DNA of 64,000 nucleotides from DATAEE01 sp036257535 (GTDB taxonomy: Bacteria > Acidobacteriota > Vicinamibacteria > Vicinamibacterales > 2-12-FULL-66-21): NCBI GenBank assembly GCA_036257535.1, contig DATAFJ010000169.1, positions 11,394-75,393 on the forward strand, read 5' to 3'. The notes under the pieces were generated by a model. That model saw nothing but the letters and a program-made list of their open reading frames with translations. It had not been told where the DNA came from and did not search any database. The position numbers and the translations under genes were made by a program. This document shows, one piece after another, positions 1-8,963 of this stretch (its first letter is position 1; the number at the start of each line of letters is the position of its first letter).

Positions 1-126
1 CTCGTGGACGAGCGGCTTCAGCTGGTCGGGGTGACGTGAGGCGAGGCGTACCTCGTGCCCGGCATCGGCCCACAGCTTTGCCAGCGTGGATCCGATCATT
101 CCTGCGCCGACAATTCCTATACGCAT
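1..126 (-). CDS. NAD(P)-binding Rossmann oxidoreductase, N-terminal part (runs off the window)
   Basis: Only the first 42 codons are present; the gene continues beyond position 1. The protein starts MRIGIVGAGMIGSTLAKLWA, a Rossmann beta-alpha-beta with the dinucleotide motif GxGxxG at residues 6-11, followed by an acidic-to-basic second strand ending VRLASRH. An R/H-rich end of strand 2 is typical of NADP(H) binding. The family is most like F420-dependent NADP oxidoreductase / NADPH-dependent reductases of the NpdG type, but 42 residues cannot separate that from other ketopantoate- or pyrroline-reductase-like proteins. The ATG at 126 is the only sensible start. It is divergent from the VOC gene, with about 80 bp between the two starts. 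Confidence 0.7.
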   Translation of the reverse strand, partial: MRIGIVGAGMIGSTLAKLWADAGHEVRLASRHPDQLKPLVHE

Positions 127-205
127 AATCCTCTATGACCGCCGATGCGCGGTGAGGGATCCCTGCATGAGCTTTGATTCCGGCGAGCGCCGCTATGATC
201 GAAGC

Positions 206-580
206 ATGTTGAAAGACGCACCGATCGTTCCATACATACCGGCGAAGGACGTCGCGCGAGCGCGCACGTTCTACGAAGAAAAGGTCGGCCTCGTGCCGCG
301 TGAAGAGGTGGCTGGAGGCGTCGTGTACGAGTGCGGCAAGGGGTCGTGGGTCTTCCTTTATCCGACCCCCGGCGCCGGTACGTCGAAGGCGAGTCAGGCG
401 TTCTGGCAGGTCGCGGACGTCGAGGCTGAGGTCGCGCAGCTGAAAGCCAGGGGCGTGGTCTTCGAGGAGTACGACAGGCCCGGTCTCAAGACGGTCAACG
501 GCATCATGACGGCCGGGAACAACAAGGCCGCATGGTTCAAGGACCCAGAGGGAAACATCATGGCGATCATTCAACTCTAG
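206..580 (+). CDS. VOC family protein (glyoxalase/bleomycin-resistance fold)
   Basis: A 124-aa protein, the usual size of a one-module vicinal-oxygen-chelate protein. The opening V-PYIPAKDVARARTFYEEK matches the first beta-alpha of VOC domains (interface and alpha helix with A-R-x-F-Y). The ending NKAAWFKDPEGNIMAIIQL is the typical closing strand with the D-P-E-G-N turn and a metal-ligand position nearby. The ATG at 206 is chosen because the upstream in-frame extension to 86 has no VOC character and overlaps the divergent gene. It lies 3 bp before the serine hydrolase, so the two are probably co-transcribed. The substrate cannot be told; members include isomerases, dioxygenases and drug-binding proteins. 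Confidence 0.85.
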   Translation: MLKDAPIVPYIPAKDVARARTFYEEKVGLVPREEVAGGVVYECGKGSWVFLYPTPGAGTSKASQAFWQVADVEAEVAQLKARGVVFEEYDRPGLKTVNGIMTAGNNKAAWFKDPEGNIMAIIQL

Positions 581-583
581 CGC

Positions 584-1765
584 ATGCGCACCGCGACCCT
601 CATCGCCACGACTCTTCTCGTCGCGCAGGCTGTTGTTTCACCGCCGATCCACCGCTTCGATGGCACGCCGGTTTCCGCCGGGCTGATCGACACGGAAGCG
701 CGGCGGATGATGGCTGATGCCAGGGTGCAGGGCCTCGCAATGGCGGCCGTCGACGATGGGAAAGTCGTGTTCGTGCGGGCGTGGGGACATCGCAACGTCG
801 AGAAGAAGCTGCCGCTCGAGATCGACACGATCATGTACGGCGCGTCGCTCACGAAGTTCGCGTTCGCCTACATGGTGATGCAGCTCGTGGATGAGGGGAA
901 GATCGATCTCGATCGGTCGATCGCCGACTACCTGCCGAAACCGCTGCCGGAGTATGAATTCTACGCTGCACTCAGCACCGACGAGCGGTGGCGCAAGTTG
1001 ACGGCGCGCATCCTGCTGAGCCACACCAGCGGCCTCGCCAACTTCGCGTTCCTCGAGCCGGACGACGAGAAGATGCGGCTCCACTTCGATCCCGGCAGCC
1101 GCTACGCGTATTCGGGCGAAGGCTACATCCTGATGCAGTTCGTCCTGGAAACCGGCCTCGGCCTCAAGCTCGGGGACGAGATGCAGCGCCGCGTGTTCGA
1201 TCGTTTCAGGATGACGCGCACCGCCATGATGTGGCGTGAGGACTTCGCCGGCAATCTCGCCGACGGTTACGGCGGAGACGGCTCTTTCGAGGCGCACAGC
1301 CGCCGGAGCCGGCCTCGCGCCGCGGGATCGATGGACACCACGATCGACGACTTCGCGAAGTTCCTCGCCGGTTTCGTTCGCGGCGAAGGTCTGTCGGCTC
1401 GCTCGCGCGCCGAGATGGTCAAGCCGCAGATTCCGATCGCGACACCGAGTCAGTTCCCGACCTTCCTCGAGACCTCCTCGCCTGCGATGCAGGCGATCAA
1501 GCTGTCGGCCGGCCTTGGCGTGATCACGTTCGAGGGTCCGTATGGACGCGCCTTTTTCAAGGGTGGACACAACGACACGACCGGGAACCAGGCAATCTGC
1601 GTCGAGACAACCAGGCGATGCGTGCTGTACCTCGCAAACGACGTGCGTGCGGAGAGTCTCTATCAGCGGTTGACGGAGGCGACGCTCGGCGATCCGGGGA
1701 TGCCATGGTCGTGGGAGGGATACAAGCCCTACGAGGTTCGAACAGGTTCGAATAGGTTCGATTAG
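584..1765 (+). CDS. Serine hydrolase, beta-lactamase/penicillin-binding (class C) family
   Basis: A 393-aa exported protein with a short N-terminal hydrophobic leader (residues 1-20). The nucleophile motif SxxK is S88-L-T-K91 in the context GASLTKFAF. The second motif is Y176-S-G rather than the usual Y-x-N, and the third is KGGHNDTTGN near residue 325, in the place of H/K-T/S-G. The surrounding sequence (LLSHTSGL, YSGEGYILMQ) is standard for beta-lactamase-related esterases/peptidases (Pfam Beta-lactamase). The asparagine-to-glycine change in motif 2 makes a true beta-lactamase unlikely; an esterase or D-aminopeptidase is a better guess. The last residues (RTGSNRFD) are encoded by a 10-bp tandem repeat, so the natural C-terminus has been replaced. 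Confidence 0.85.
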   Translation: MRTATLIATTLLVAQAVVSPPIHRFDGTPVSAGLIDTEARRMMADARVQGLAMAAVDDGKVVFVRAWGHRNVEKKLPLEIDTIMYGASLTKFAFAYMVMQLVDEGKIDLDRSIADYLPKPLPEYEFYAALSTDERWRKLTARILLSHTSGLANFAFLEPDDEKMRLHFDPGSRYAYSGEGYILMQFVLETGLGLKLGDEMQRRVFDRFRMTRTAMMWREDFAGNLADGYGGDGSFEAHSRRSRPRAAGSMDTTIDDFAKFLAGFVRGEGLSARSRAEMVKPQIPIATPSQFPTFLETSSPAMQAIKLSAGLGVITFEGPYGRAFFKGGHNDTTGNQAICVETTRRCVLYLANDVRAESLYQRLTEATLGDPGMPWSWEGYKPYEVRTGSNRFD

Positions 1766-1773
1766 GTTCGAAA
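1734..1773. repeat. Four 10-bp tandem repeats (AGGTTCGAAT-like)
   Basis: Four consecutive units of consensus AGGTTCGAAY begin at 1734, 1744, 1754 and 1764. They span the end of the serine hydrolase and provide its stop codon (TAG at 1763-1765). Each unit contains the self-complementary TTCGAA. It lies in the narrow convergent gap between the serine hydrolase and the patatin gene. Confidence 0.8.
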
Positions 1774-1777
1774 GGGG

Positions 1778-3904
1778 TCACGGCTGACGGCGGTCGAGAA
1801 ACGCTCGCAACGATTCCACAGCCCGTCGGTTGTCGGCAGCTGCCTCTCGAACCACGGGCGGCACGGCAGGCTCGTCGGCCGTTTCGGGCCAGTGATTCCG
1901 GATCTGCTTCCTCTGCGCAGCGGTGAGATGCCACGACAGCGGCTGGTCGTCGCTCAAGCGAAACGTGAAGTGCCCGAGGTCGACGTCGTAGTCGCTCTTC
2001 CACACCTTTTGAACGAGCGTCAGCTCGACCTGGTTGCGGGCCAGCTGTGAAGTGGCCCGCATCCGCAACAGCGTCTCGATTGGCGCGCTGACGGTACGGG
2101 CAAGCGTGTCGCGCTTCAAGTCCGGGAGCGGTCCCTGGTCGATCATTCCGCTGGCGCGAATCTCGACGAGCGCAATCTTCGTCGCCGCCCGTCCCCGCCT
2201 CCGCAGCCATTCATTCACCACGTCCAGCGCGCTGACGATGCCGGAGTTGTCGTAGTAGCCGCCATCAACCGCGCGGAACACGCGTCCGGTGAAATCGGGC
2301 GCGACGTCCGGACGCGAGTGAGGAGACACGTACGGAAATGTCGCCGACAGGCGCGCGGCGGTGACGAGCTTCAGATCCCTGCCGGGCAGCATCTCGGCCA
2401 GATCGCGGCGCCCGCTGGCCTGTCGGGGTTCGATCGTCACGGGCGACAGGATCAACCGCTCTCCGGTTTCCTGCACCGTCGCGTTGAAGAGTGCGATCGG
2501 CCGCCAACCGGCGCGGATGCCATCCGTCCACGCGCCCAGCGTTCGATTGCTGTCGGCAAGGTGCGTTCCCCATCGCTGCTCGAGCGCCCACCCGCGATCC
2601 CAGATTCCCAGCAACCGGCCGAGATACGTGCGATGCACGTCGAGGAACGCGAATCCCCAGACCGCGGCCGACAGGCTGGACTCTCCACTCGCGGCCACGA
2701 CCTCCTCCATCATGGGCACCGATCCGTCCGTGAAACCGTCCACGTAGTACAGCGATCCAACGGCGCCGCCCGAGACGGCGCTGATGAGCGTGACCTGCTC
2801 GTGAAAGCCGGGGATCTCCTGCCCGAGCCGCTGGAAGACGTGCGTGGTCCACAGCGACGCGGTGATCCCGCCGCCGCTCGCCGCCACGATCACGAGCGTG
2901 CCCGCGTCCTTTGCCACGCGCGCCGCGAGCGCGGCTCGTGAATCCAGTCGTGCGTTGCGCCATTCGCTCACGGGATAGCGATGATCGAACGGGCGCAGGA
3001 TCGTCCACACCACGAGCGTCGTCACGATGAGCGGGATCGTGGGTATGCGAAGCCGGTCGCACATGAACGCAACGAACCCGAGCACCCAGACGAGAACCAT
3101 GAAGAGGGCGATCAGGTAGGCCAGCGCGGGAATCGACCACGTGAACGGATCCCAGGATTCCACGTTGGCGGTCTGGCTCCACGGCTTTGCCAGAAAGCCT
3201 GTGCCGAGGAAGATCGCGATGGCGAACATACCGAACAAGAGCGCGCGCCAGTGCAGGACTCGGTAGGCGGCCAGGTACTTGGAGTGGTCGAAGCTTCGCG
3301 GCGCGTAGAGCGTTCCGTACGGGGTGTAACTGAGTATCCATTCCGGGATGATTCGCGGCGGCGGGATCAGGGCGAAGGCGGAACCGAGCAGCCGCGCCGC
3401 GACAGCGGCCGCCACGCCGCCAGCCACCGCCTTCACCACGCCCGCGCGCGACGCGTCGGCCCCTCCGAAGAGCGTCCACATGAGCGGCAGCACGAGGAGC
3501 AGGCTCGCCGTCGCGCGCCCTGGCGTGACGACGCTCGTGTCGAGTTGCGGGTGCGTGTACGCGCCGGTCTTCCAGTTCTCGTGATCGTCGCCGTCGATGA
3601 GGAGGCCGACGCGCAGCGGCGTCGACACCCAGATCACGCGCCTGGTGTATTCGATGGACCACGCACACAGGCAGGCGTAAAAGATCACGATCGCGATCCC
3701 GCGCCAGTCCAGTTGGAAGAGGTTGCCAAGGATCGCCGGCGCTTTCCACGGCGCAATCAACGGAAATGCCAGGAAGGCCAGGCCGAGAACCAGCGGATAC
3801 CGGACGAAGAAAAGATATTGAGGAAGGTATTTGAGTCGCGTCCGCGGGTCAGCGACGATGTCCCTGAAAGACCGGCGTCGCCGTGCCGGTGGCGTCCCGC
3901 TCAC
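1778..3904 (-). CDS. Membrane-anchored patatin-like phospholipase
   Basis: A 708-aa protein with two parts. Residues 30-305 hold about six hydrophobic segments (for example 35-52, 68-86, 135-147, 222-240, 260-281, 288-303). Residues 335-700 are a patatin-like lipase. Visible motifs are the glycine-rich oxyanion loop ASGGGITAS (342-350), the nucleophile elbow AVSGGAVGS with Ser378, and the catalytic DG(G) at Asp547 in AVDGGYYDNSG. The Ser-Asp dyad is therefore intact and a lipid acyl hydrolase at the membrane is expected. It starts with GTG. It follows asparagine synthase by 22 bp on the same strand and is probably the last gene of a three-gene operon. The N-terminal membrane part is unlike soluble patatins. 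Confidence 0.85.
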   Translation of the reverse strand: MSGTPPARRRRSFRDIVADPRTRLKYLPQYLFFVRYPLVLGLAFLAFPLIAPWKAPAILGNLFQLDWRGIAIVIFYACLCAWSIEYTRRVIWVSTPLRVGLLIDGDDHENWKTGAYTHPQLDTSVVTPGRATASLLLVLPLMWTLFGGADASRAGVVKAVAGGVAAAVAARLLGSAFALIPPPRIIPEWILSYTPYGTLYAPRSFDHSKYLAAYRVLHWRALLFGMFAIAIFLGTGFLAKPWSQTANVESWDPFTWSIPALAYLIALFMVLVWVLGFVAFMCDRLRIPTIPLIVTTLVVWTILRPFDHRYPVSEWRNARLDSRAALAARVAKDAGTLVIVAASGGGITASLWTTHVFQRLGQEIPGFHEQVTLISAVSGGAVGSLYYVDGFTDGSVPMMEEVVAASGESSLSAAVWGFAFLDVHRTYLGRLLGIWDRGWALEQRWGTHLADSNRTLGAWTDGIRAGWRPIALFNATVQETGERLILSPVTIEPRQASGRRDLAEMLPGRDLKLVTAARLSATFPYVSPHSRPDVAPDFTGRVFRAVDGGYYDNSGIVSALDVVNEWLRRRGRAATKIALVEIRASGMIDQGPLPDLKRDTLARTVSAPIETLLRMRATSQLARNQVELTLVQKVWKSDYDVDLGHFTFRLSDDQPLSWHLTAAQRKQIRNHWPETADEPAVPPVVREAAADNRRAVESLRAFLDRRQP

Positions 3905-3926
3905 GCGCGCAGTATGGCAGATTCTC

Positions 3927-5846
3927 CTACAGTCCCAGACGGTTCGACAGGAGACACAGGCTCGTCATCCACATGAGCAGCGCGTCGGCGCGGCCGCGGC
4001 CGGCTGCGTCCATCGAGGGCACACTGTCGAGAAGCCTTGTCACCTTCGCGCGATCGTAGATGCCCGGGCCGTCGAGCGCGCGGCTGCGCAGCGTGTCCTG
4101 GAGGAACGCATACAGCCTGCCATCCTGCTGAATCGTAGCCGGCGGCGACATGAACGGGTGCTTCTGACGGGTGTAGACCGCGTCGGTCAGCACGTCCTTC
4201 GCCGCCTCGCGCAGGACGTACTTCTCGGTCATGCCCCTGATCTTCATCGAGACCGGCATGCGCGCCGCCTCTTCGACGACGTGATGGTCGAGGCAGGGGA
4301 GCCTGCCCTCGACCGAGTGCGCCATCTCCATGCGATCGCCCAGGTTGCTCAAGATGTAATTGGGCAGCATCGTCTTGCCCCAGATGTAGAGCGCCTGGTT
4401 CACGGGATGGCGACCCGCAAGCTGCCGTTCCACGTCGAGACAACTCAGCATCACGCGGAACGTATCGCGATCCGAAAAGGCCTCCCGGAAGCCGTCGTCT
4501 GCGACGCGGAGGAGGCCGGCGCCGATCTGAGCCCAGCCCTCAAGATTCGACGGAACGAACCCGAGAATGTGCTGAACGCTGTCGAGCGCGGTCGATCCCT
4601 GCGGCAGGAGCGTGCCGGCCGACACGCGGTTGGCGCCGTCGAGCTCTGCGAGAAGCTGCGCCTTGACGGCCGGGTCCAGGCCATTGCTCCCATACAGCAG
4701 GAGATCGCGGCGGAAATGCGGATAGCCGGCGAAGATCTCATCGCTCCCTTCGCCGGTCAGCACGACCTTGATCCCGGAGTCGCGGACGGCGCGGCTCAGA
4801 AGAAACTTGGCGATGGCGTGCGCGTTCGCAAACGGCCGCTCCGCGTGGTAGATCGCGTCGCTGAAGTGGTCGGCCATGTGCTCGGAGCGCACGTCGATGC
4901 GGCAGAACTCGGCGCCGGACTTCCTTGCCTGATCGCGGGCGAGGTCTCCCTCGTCGTAGTCGGCGTGATCGAACGACAGCGTGTAGGCGCGCAGCGGACG
5001 CGGCGAAAGCCGCGACGCGACACCGATGACGGCGCACGAGTCGATGCCGCCGCTCAGGTAGCACGCGACCGGCACGTCGGCGCGCAACCGAAGCCGGACT
5101 GCCTCCTCGAACGAGTGCTTCAGCCGCTCGATCCACTCGCGTCCGTCGTCCGTGGACTCCGTCCGGTCGGCCGTGGGGTAGTCCCAGTCCCAATACGGGA
5201 TCACGCGAACGTGCTCGCCGTCGGTCAGGAGGTAACTGGCGGGCGGCAGCTGATAGATCCCGGCGAAGAGCGATCGGTCGGGCGGATGGGACACGAAGTG
5301 GACGTCGAACAGCGTTTCCCGATCCCAGCGGATCGGCACGCCCAGCTCGGCGAGCGCCTTGACCTCCGAGGCGAGGTAGAACGTCCCGTCGTGGACGGTG
5401 TAGTAGAGCGGCTTGATCCCGAACCGATCCCGCGCCGCGAAGAGCTGGCCATCCCGCGCGTCCCAGATGGCGAACGCGAACTCGCCTCTCAGCGAGTGAA
5501 GGGAGCGCGCGCCGCGATCCTCGAAGAGATGCAGCGCGATCTCGCTGTCCGAGCGCGTGCGGAACACGTGCCCCTCACGCTCGAGCTCGCAGCGGATCCG
5601 CTCGAAATCGTACAGCTCGCCATTCGCGACGATGCGGAGGCGCTCGTCTTCATTGGCGATCGGCTGATCGCCGGTCGTGAGATCAATGATGCTCAGCCGA
5701 GCGTGGCCCAGCGCCGCGCGGCCGTTCGGAGCGGTCCACACGTGCTGCGAGTCGGGGCCGCGGTGGCGCAGCCGCCCGGTGGCGCGACGGACCGCCGTCG
5801 CATCGATTCCGCCCTGCTTCGAAACGGCTGCAACGATTCCACACAT
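3927..5846 (-). CDS. asnB: Asparagine synthase (glutamine-hydrolysing), AsnB type
   Basis: The enzyme transfers glutamine amide nitrogen to a carboxylate through an AMP-ester. The start is fixed by MCGIVAAVSK: Cys2 is the N-terminal nucleophile of the class II glutaminase domain, so the upstream in-frame Met is rejected. The glutaminase domain (about 2-200) shows the RGPDS, LSIIDL, NGELYDF and SDSE signatures. The synthetase domain starts near 230 and carries the PP-loop SGGIDS at about 265-270. Length (639 aa) is normal for the family. The gene starts 2 bp after the DUF3574 gene and is followed 22 bp later by the membrane patatin. That setting suggests possible envelope or exopolysaccharide amidation rather than housekeeping asparagine supply, but this is inference. 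Confidence 0.93.
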   Translation of the reverse strand: MCGIVAAVSKQGGIDATAVRRATGRLRHRGPDSQHVWTAPNGRAALGHARLSIIDLTTGDQPIANEDERLRIVANGELYDFERIRCELEREGHVFRTRSDSEIALHLFEDRGARSLHSLRGEFAFAIWDARDGQLFAARDRFGIKPLYYTVHDGTFYLASEVKALAELGVPIRWDRETLFDVHFVSHPPDRSLFAGIYQLPPASYLLTDGEHVRVIPYWDWDYPTADRTESTDDGREWIERLKHSFEEAVRLRLRADVPVACYLSGGIDSCAVIGVASRLSPRPLRAYTLSFDHADYDEGDLARDQARKSGAEFCRIDVRSEHMADHFSDAIYHAERPFANAHAIAKFLLSRAVRDSGIKVVLTGEGSDEIFAGYPHFRRDLLLYGSNGLDPAVKAQLLAELDGANRVSAGTLLPQGSTALDSVQHILGFVPSNLEGWAQIGAGLLRVADDGFREAFSDRDTFRVMLSCLDVERQLAGRHPVNQALYIWGKTMLPNYILSNLGDRMEMAHSVEGRLPCLDHHVVEEAARMPVSMKIRGMTEKYVLREAAKDVLTDAVYTRQKHPFMSPPATIQQDGRLYAFLQDTLRSRALDGPGIYDRAKVTRLLDSVPSMDAAGRGRADALLMWMTSLCLLSNRLGL

Positions 5847-5848
5847 GG

Positions 5849-6391
5849 CTAGAAAGACACCCACACGAGGAAGGGATCGTCGACGCGGACCACCGACTCC
5901 TGCCGATGCTGCCTCATGTATTCCCTTCGGATGAAATCGATGTTCCTGCTGCTCGTCTTATGTCGTTCGACGGGATACAACAGAACGAGAACGAACGACT
6001 CCTCCTTGACGATCACGTCGTCCTCTCCCCTGAACTGACCCTGAGCCTTGATGACGGTCAGCCCGTCCGGAAACAGGGGCGTCACAGTATCGTCTACAAA
6101 CCGGGCGAACTCCTGTTCCGACACGGCGCCGTCCGGCCTGGCCGTGCCGAAGTACAGCTCAGTTCTGGCGAAGGCCAGGGCGCTGCCGCGCTGTCCCTGC
6201 GGCGCGCGGCGCCGGACGATCGGCTGATCCGGCCGGCGAACGTCGAGCTGCCGCACCGCGTAGACCTTCGAAACGGGGACCACCTGGGGGCTGAGATCGG
6301 GTCGTGCAGCGCACGCCGTTCCGAGCGTGAGCGCGACCATGACGGCTGCGGATCGAACGATCATCAGAAACGGACAGCCTACGTGTTTCAT
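5849..6391 (-). CDS. DUF3574 domain-containing exported protein
   Basis: A 180-aa protein with an N-terminal signal (hydrophobic 9-25, ending TLGTACAARP). The Cys could be a lipobox cysteine, but the -3 residue is Gly, so this is uncertain. The body matches DUF3574 in the order ELYFGTARPDG, then VSEQEFARFVDDTVTPLFPDGLTV (split motif: S-E-x-E-F...F-P-D-G-L-T-V), then GQFRGEDDVIVKEESFVLV. DUF3574 proteins are small secreted or lipoproteins of unknown role. An internal ATG (codon 10) is an alternative start. It is the first gene of a likely operon with asnB and the patatin, and is divergent from the PQQ dehydrogenase with a 35-bp gap. Confidence 0.75.
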   Translation of the reverse strand: MKHVGCPFLMIVRSAAVMVALTLGTACAARPDLSPQVVPVSKVYAVRQLDVRRPDQPIVRRRAPQGQRGSALAFARTELYFGTARPDGAVSEQEFARFVDDTVTPLFPDGLTVIKAQGQFRGEDDVIVKEESFVLVLLYPVERHKTSSRNIDFIRREYMRQHRQESVVRVDDPFLVWVSF

Positions 6392-6426
6392 GGCTGTGAG
6401 TCGTCAGAGAACGGTTAAAGTTCCGT

Positions 6427-8382
6427 ATGCGAAACGCCGGAATCGTCGGCTGTTCGGTTCTGCTTCTCGCCGCGGGGGCTGGAGGTCAGCAGCACGGCGA
6501 CTGGGTGGCCTATGGCCGCGACGCCGGTGGCGAGCGCTATTCGCCGCTCGACGCAATCAACCGCGGCAACGTGGCATCGCTCGAGGTGGCCTGGACGTTC
6601 CGTACTGGCGATGCGTATGAACCGAAGCGCGGCCGACCGACGGCGTTCGAGGCCACGCCGCTCCATGTCGACGGCACGCTGTATCTGAGCACGCCGGTCG
6701 GGCGCGTGATCGCGCTGGACCCGGTGACCGGCCGGCAGCGCTGGGCCTTCGACGGCAAGGCGCCGCGCGATATGGGCTACGGCGACTTCGCGAGCCGAGG
6801 CGTGTCCGCGTGGCCTCTCGACTCTTCGTCGACCCCCGCCCGGAGCGGCGCACGCCGCATCTTCATCGCCACGATCGACGCGAGGCTCATCGCAATCGAC
6901 GCGAAAACGGGCCTGCCGGTTCCGACGTTCGGCGAGAACGGCACGGTCGATCTCCGCAAGGGCCTGCGCATCGCCCCGAAGGGATTTGCAGATTACGAGG
7001 TCACGTCGCCGCCCGCCGTCATCGGAGACACCGTCGTCGTTGGATCTGCGGTGCAGGACAACGCATACACGGCTGAGCCGAGCGGCGAGGTCCGCGGCTT
7101 CGATGCGGTGACCGGGAAGCTGAAGTGGAGCTGGGACCCGATTCCGCAGGATCCGTCGGCCGTGGGCGCCGACACCTGGAAGAACAACAGCGCAGCAGAA
7201 ACCGGTGCGGCTAACGCGTGGTCGGTGATCGTCGCCGATCCCGCCAGGAACCTCGTGTTCGTGCCGACCGGCAGCGCGAGCCCCGACTACTACGGCGGCG
7301 AACGGCTCGGCGCGAACCTCTTCTCCAATTCGGTCGTCGCACTCCGCGCCGACACGGGCGAGCGCGTCTGGCACTTTCAGACGGTCCATCACGATCTGTG
7401 GGACTACGACGTTGCGTCGCCGCCGATTCTGTTCGAGTGGAGCAAGGATGGCCGGACCGTTCCAGCGGTCGCCGTCGCGTCGAAGACCGGCCACCTGTTC
7501 ATACTCGACCGCGAGACGGGGAAGCCGCTCATCCCCGTCGAGGAGCGTCCCGTTCCGAAGAGCGATGTCCCCGGTGAGGAAGCATCGCCAACGCAGCCGT
7601 TCCCGGCGGCGCCGCGCGCGCTCGCGCGTACATCGCTCAGGGCGGAAGAGGCGTGGGGCGCGACCGAAGAGGACCGCGCGTGGTGCCGCGATCGCATCGG
7701 CACGCTGCGAACCGGCGGCTTCTTCACGCCGCCGTCGCTTGGGGGCACGCTCGTCATCCCCGGCAACGTCGGCGGCATGGCGTGGGGTGGCATGGCGCAC
7801 GACCGCGCGAGTCATCTCTTGATAATGCCGGTGAACAATCTCGCCGCCGAGGTCCGGCTGATCGCACGCGGTGACGTGGACGCCGAGCGAAACGCAGGGC
7901 GGCTCAGCGGCGACTTCGAGTACGCGCCGCAGCAGGGCACGGGGTACGCGCTCGTGCGGCGCCTGCTCCTCGGTCCAAAGACGACGCTTCCGTGCACGCC
8001 GCCGCCGTGGGGCACGCTTGCCGCCGTCAACGCGTCGACCGGCGAAGTCGTCTGGCAAGTTCCGCTCGGTCAGTTTCCCGGAACGGAAAAACTGCCGGGT
8101 GCGGCAGAGTGGGGCTCGATCGCGCTCGGCGGACCGATTGCGACGGCGGGAGGGCTCGTCTTCACCGCCGGCACTCTCGAGGCGGCAATGTACGCGTTCG
8201 ACGTGCGGACCGGCAGGCGCCTATGGAAGGGGACGCTGCCGACGAGCGCTCGCGCGACGCCGATGACGTATCTCGGCGCCGACGGCCGTCAATACGTCGT
8301 CATCTCCGCCGGCGGCCACGGCGTGCAGATCGGGCCTCCGCTCGGCGATCACGTCGTTGCGTTCGCGTTGCCGAAGAGATAG
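6427..8382 (+). CDS. PQQ-dependent (quinoprotein) dehydrogenase, beta-propeller
   Basis: A 651-aa periplasmic protein with a short leader (residues 1-20). The mature part opens GDWVAYGRDAGGERYSPLDAI, the classic start of quinoprotein glucose/alcohol dehydrogenases. It contains repeated propeller blades with tryptophan-docking signatures (VIALDPVTGRQRW, VVALRADTGERVWHFQ, LAAVNASTGEVVWQ, MYAFDVRTGRRLWKG). The segment DLWDYDVASPPILFEW and the closing GRQYVVISAGGHG are characteristic of the PQQ membrane-type glucose dehydrogenase family. No CxxCH heme motif is present, so electrons must go to a separate acceptor or quinone. The polyol or sugar substrate cannot be assigned. It is followed closely (4 bp) by the THEP1-like NTPase, probably one transcript. 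Confidence 0.88.
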   Translation: MRNAGIVGCSVLLLAAGAGGQQHGDWVAYGRDAGGERYSPLDAINRGNVASLEVAWTFRTGDAYEPKRGRPTAFEATPLHVDGTLYLSTPVGRVIALDPVTGRQRWAFDGKAPRDMGYGDFASRGVSAWPLDSSSTPARSGARRIFIATIDARLIAIDAKTGLPVPTFGENGTVDLRKGLRIAPKGFADYEVTSPPAVIGDTVVVGSAVQDNAYTAEPSGEVRGFDAVTGKLKWSWDPIPQDPSAVGADTWKNNSAAETGAANAWSVIVADPARNLVFVPTGSASPDYYGGERLGANLFSNSVVALRADTGERVWHFQTVHHDLWDYDVASPPILFEWSKDGRTVPAVAVASKTGHLFILDRETGKPLIPVEERPVPKSDVPGEEASPTQPFPAAPRALARTSLRAEEAWGATEEDRAWCRDRIGTLRTGGFFTPPSLGGTLVIPGNVGGMAWGGMAHDRASHLLIMPVNNLAAEVRLIARGDVDAERNAGRLSGDFEYAPQQGTGYALVRRLLLGPKTTLPCTPPPWGTLAAVNASTGEVVWQVPLGQFPGTEKLPGAAEWGSIALGGPIATAGGLVFTAGTLEAAMYAFDVRTGRRLWKGTLPTSARATPMTYLGADGRQYVVISAGGHGVQIGPPLGDHVVAFALPKR

Positions 8383-8386
8383 CAGC

Positions 8387-8950
8387 ATGGCTATCGAACC
8401 CGCATCGGCCGAAGGCAGATCCGAGCTTGTCGCGCGTCGTGCGACGACGCTGCTGCTGACGGGGCGGCCGGGCGTCGGAAAGACGACGGTCGTGCGGAAG
8501 GTTGCCGACAAGCTCCGACGAAAACCGGACGGCTTCTACACGGAGGAAGTGCGCGAGGGCCGCACGCGACGCGGGTTCCGCGCGGTCACGTTCGCGGGCG
8601 ACACGCGGATCATCGCCGACATCGATTTCGGGCCGCCGCGCGTCGGTCGGTATGGAGTGGACGTCGAGGCGATCGACCAGCTCGCCGCCACGACCCTCCG
8701 GCGCCGCGGCGCCATGCTCTTCGCCGTCGACGAGATCGGGAAGATGGAGTGCATGTCCCCCCGTTTCGTCGAGGCCATGCAGGAACTTCTCGACGAGGGC
8801 CGCATCGTCGTCGCCACCGTCGGCGAGCGAGGCACGGGCTTCATCGCGGCGGTCAAAAGGCGTCCGGATGCGGAGCTGTGGGAGATCACGCGGGCAGCGC
8901 GAGACGATATGCCGTCGCGTGTCCTCGCCTGGCTCGCAGAGCGGATGTAG
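8387..8950 (+). CDS. THEP1-type nucleoside-triphosphatase (NTPase family P-loop protein)
   Basis: A 187-aa protein. A Walker A motif GRPGVGKTT lies at about residues 26-34, followed by KVADKLRRKPDGFYTEEVREG, which is the THEP1 signature (helix then G-F-Y-T-x-E). The Walker B region is MLFAVDEIGKMEC, also diagnostic. The C-terminus has VATVGERGTGF. Characterised members (THEP1 of Aquifex, human NTPCR) hydrolyse NTPs to NDPs; the cellular role is unclear. The ATG at 8387 is 4 bp after the dehydrogenase stop. The in-frame upstream start at 8357 would overlap the dehydrogenase and adds nothing conserved. Confidence 0.88.
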   Translation: MAIEPASAEGRSELVARRATTLLLTGRPGVGKTTVVRKVADKLRRKPDGFYTEEVREGRTRRGFRAVTFAGDTRIIADIDFGPPRVGRYGVDVEAIDQLAATTLRRRGAMLFAVDEIGKMECMSPRFVEAMQELLDEGRIVVATVGERGTGFIAAVKRRPDAELWEITRAARDDMPSRVLAWLAERM

Positions 8951-8963
8951 CGACTGCCGTCCG

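Noticed and set aside
3831..5852. Plus-strand open frame of 673 codons over the asparagine synthase
   Set aside because: The opposite strand has a complete enzyme with all active-site motifs.
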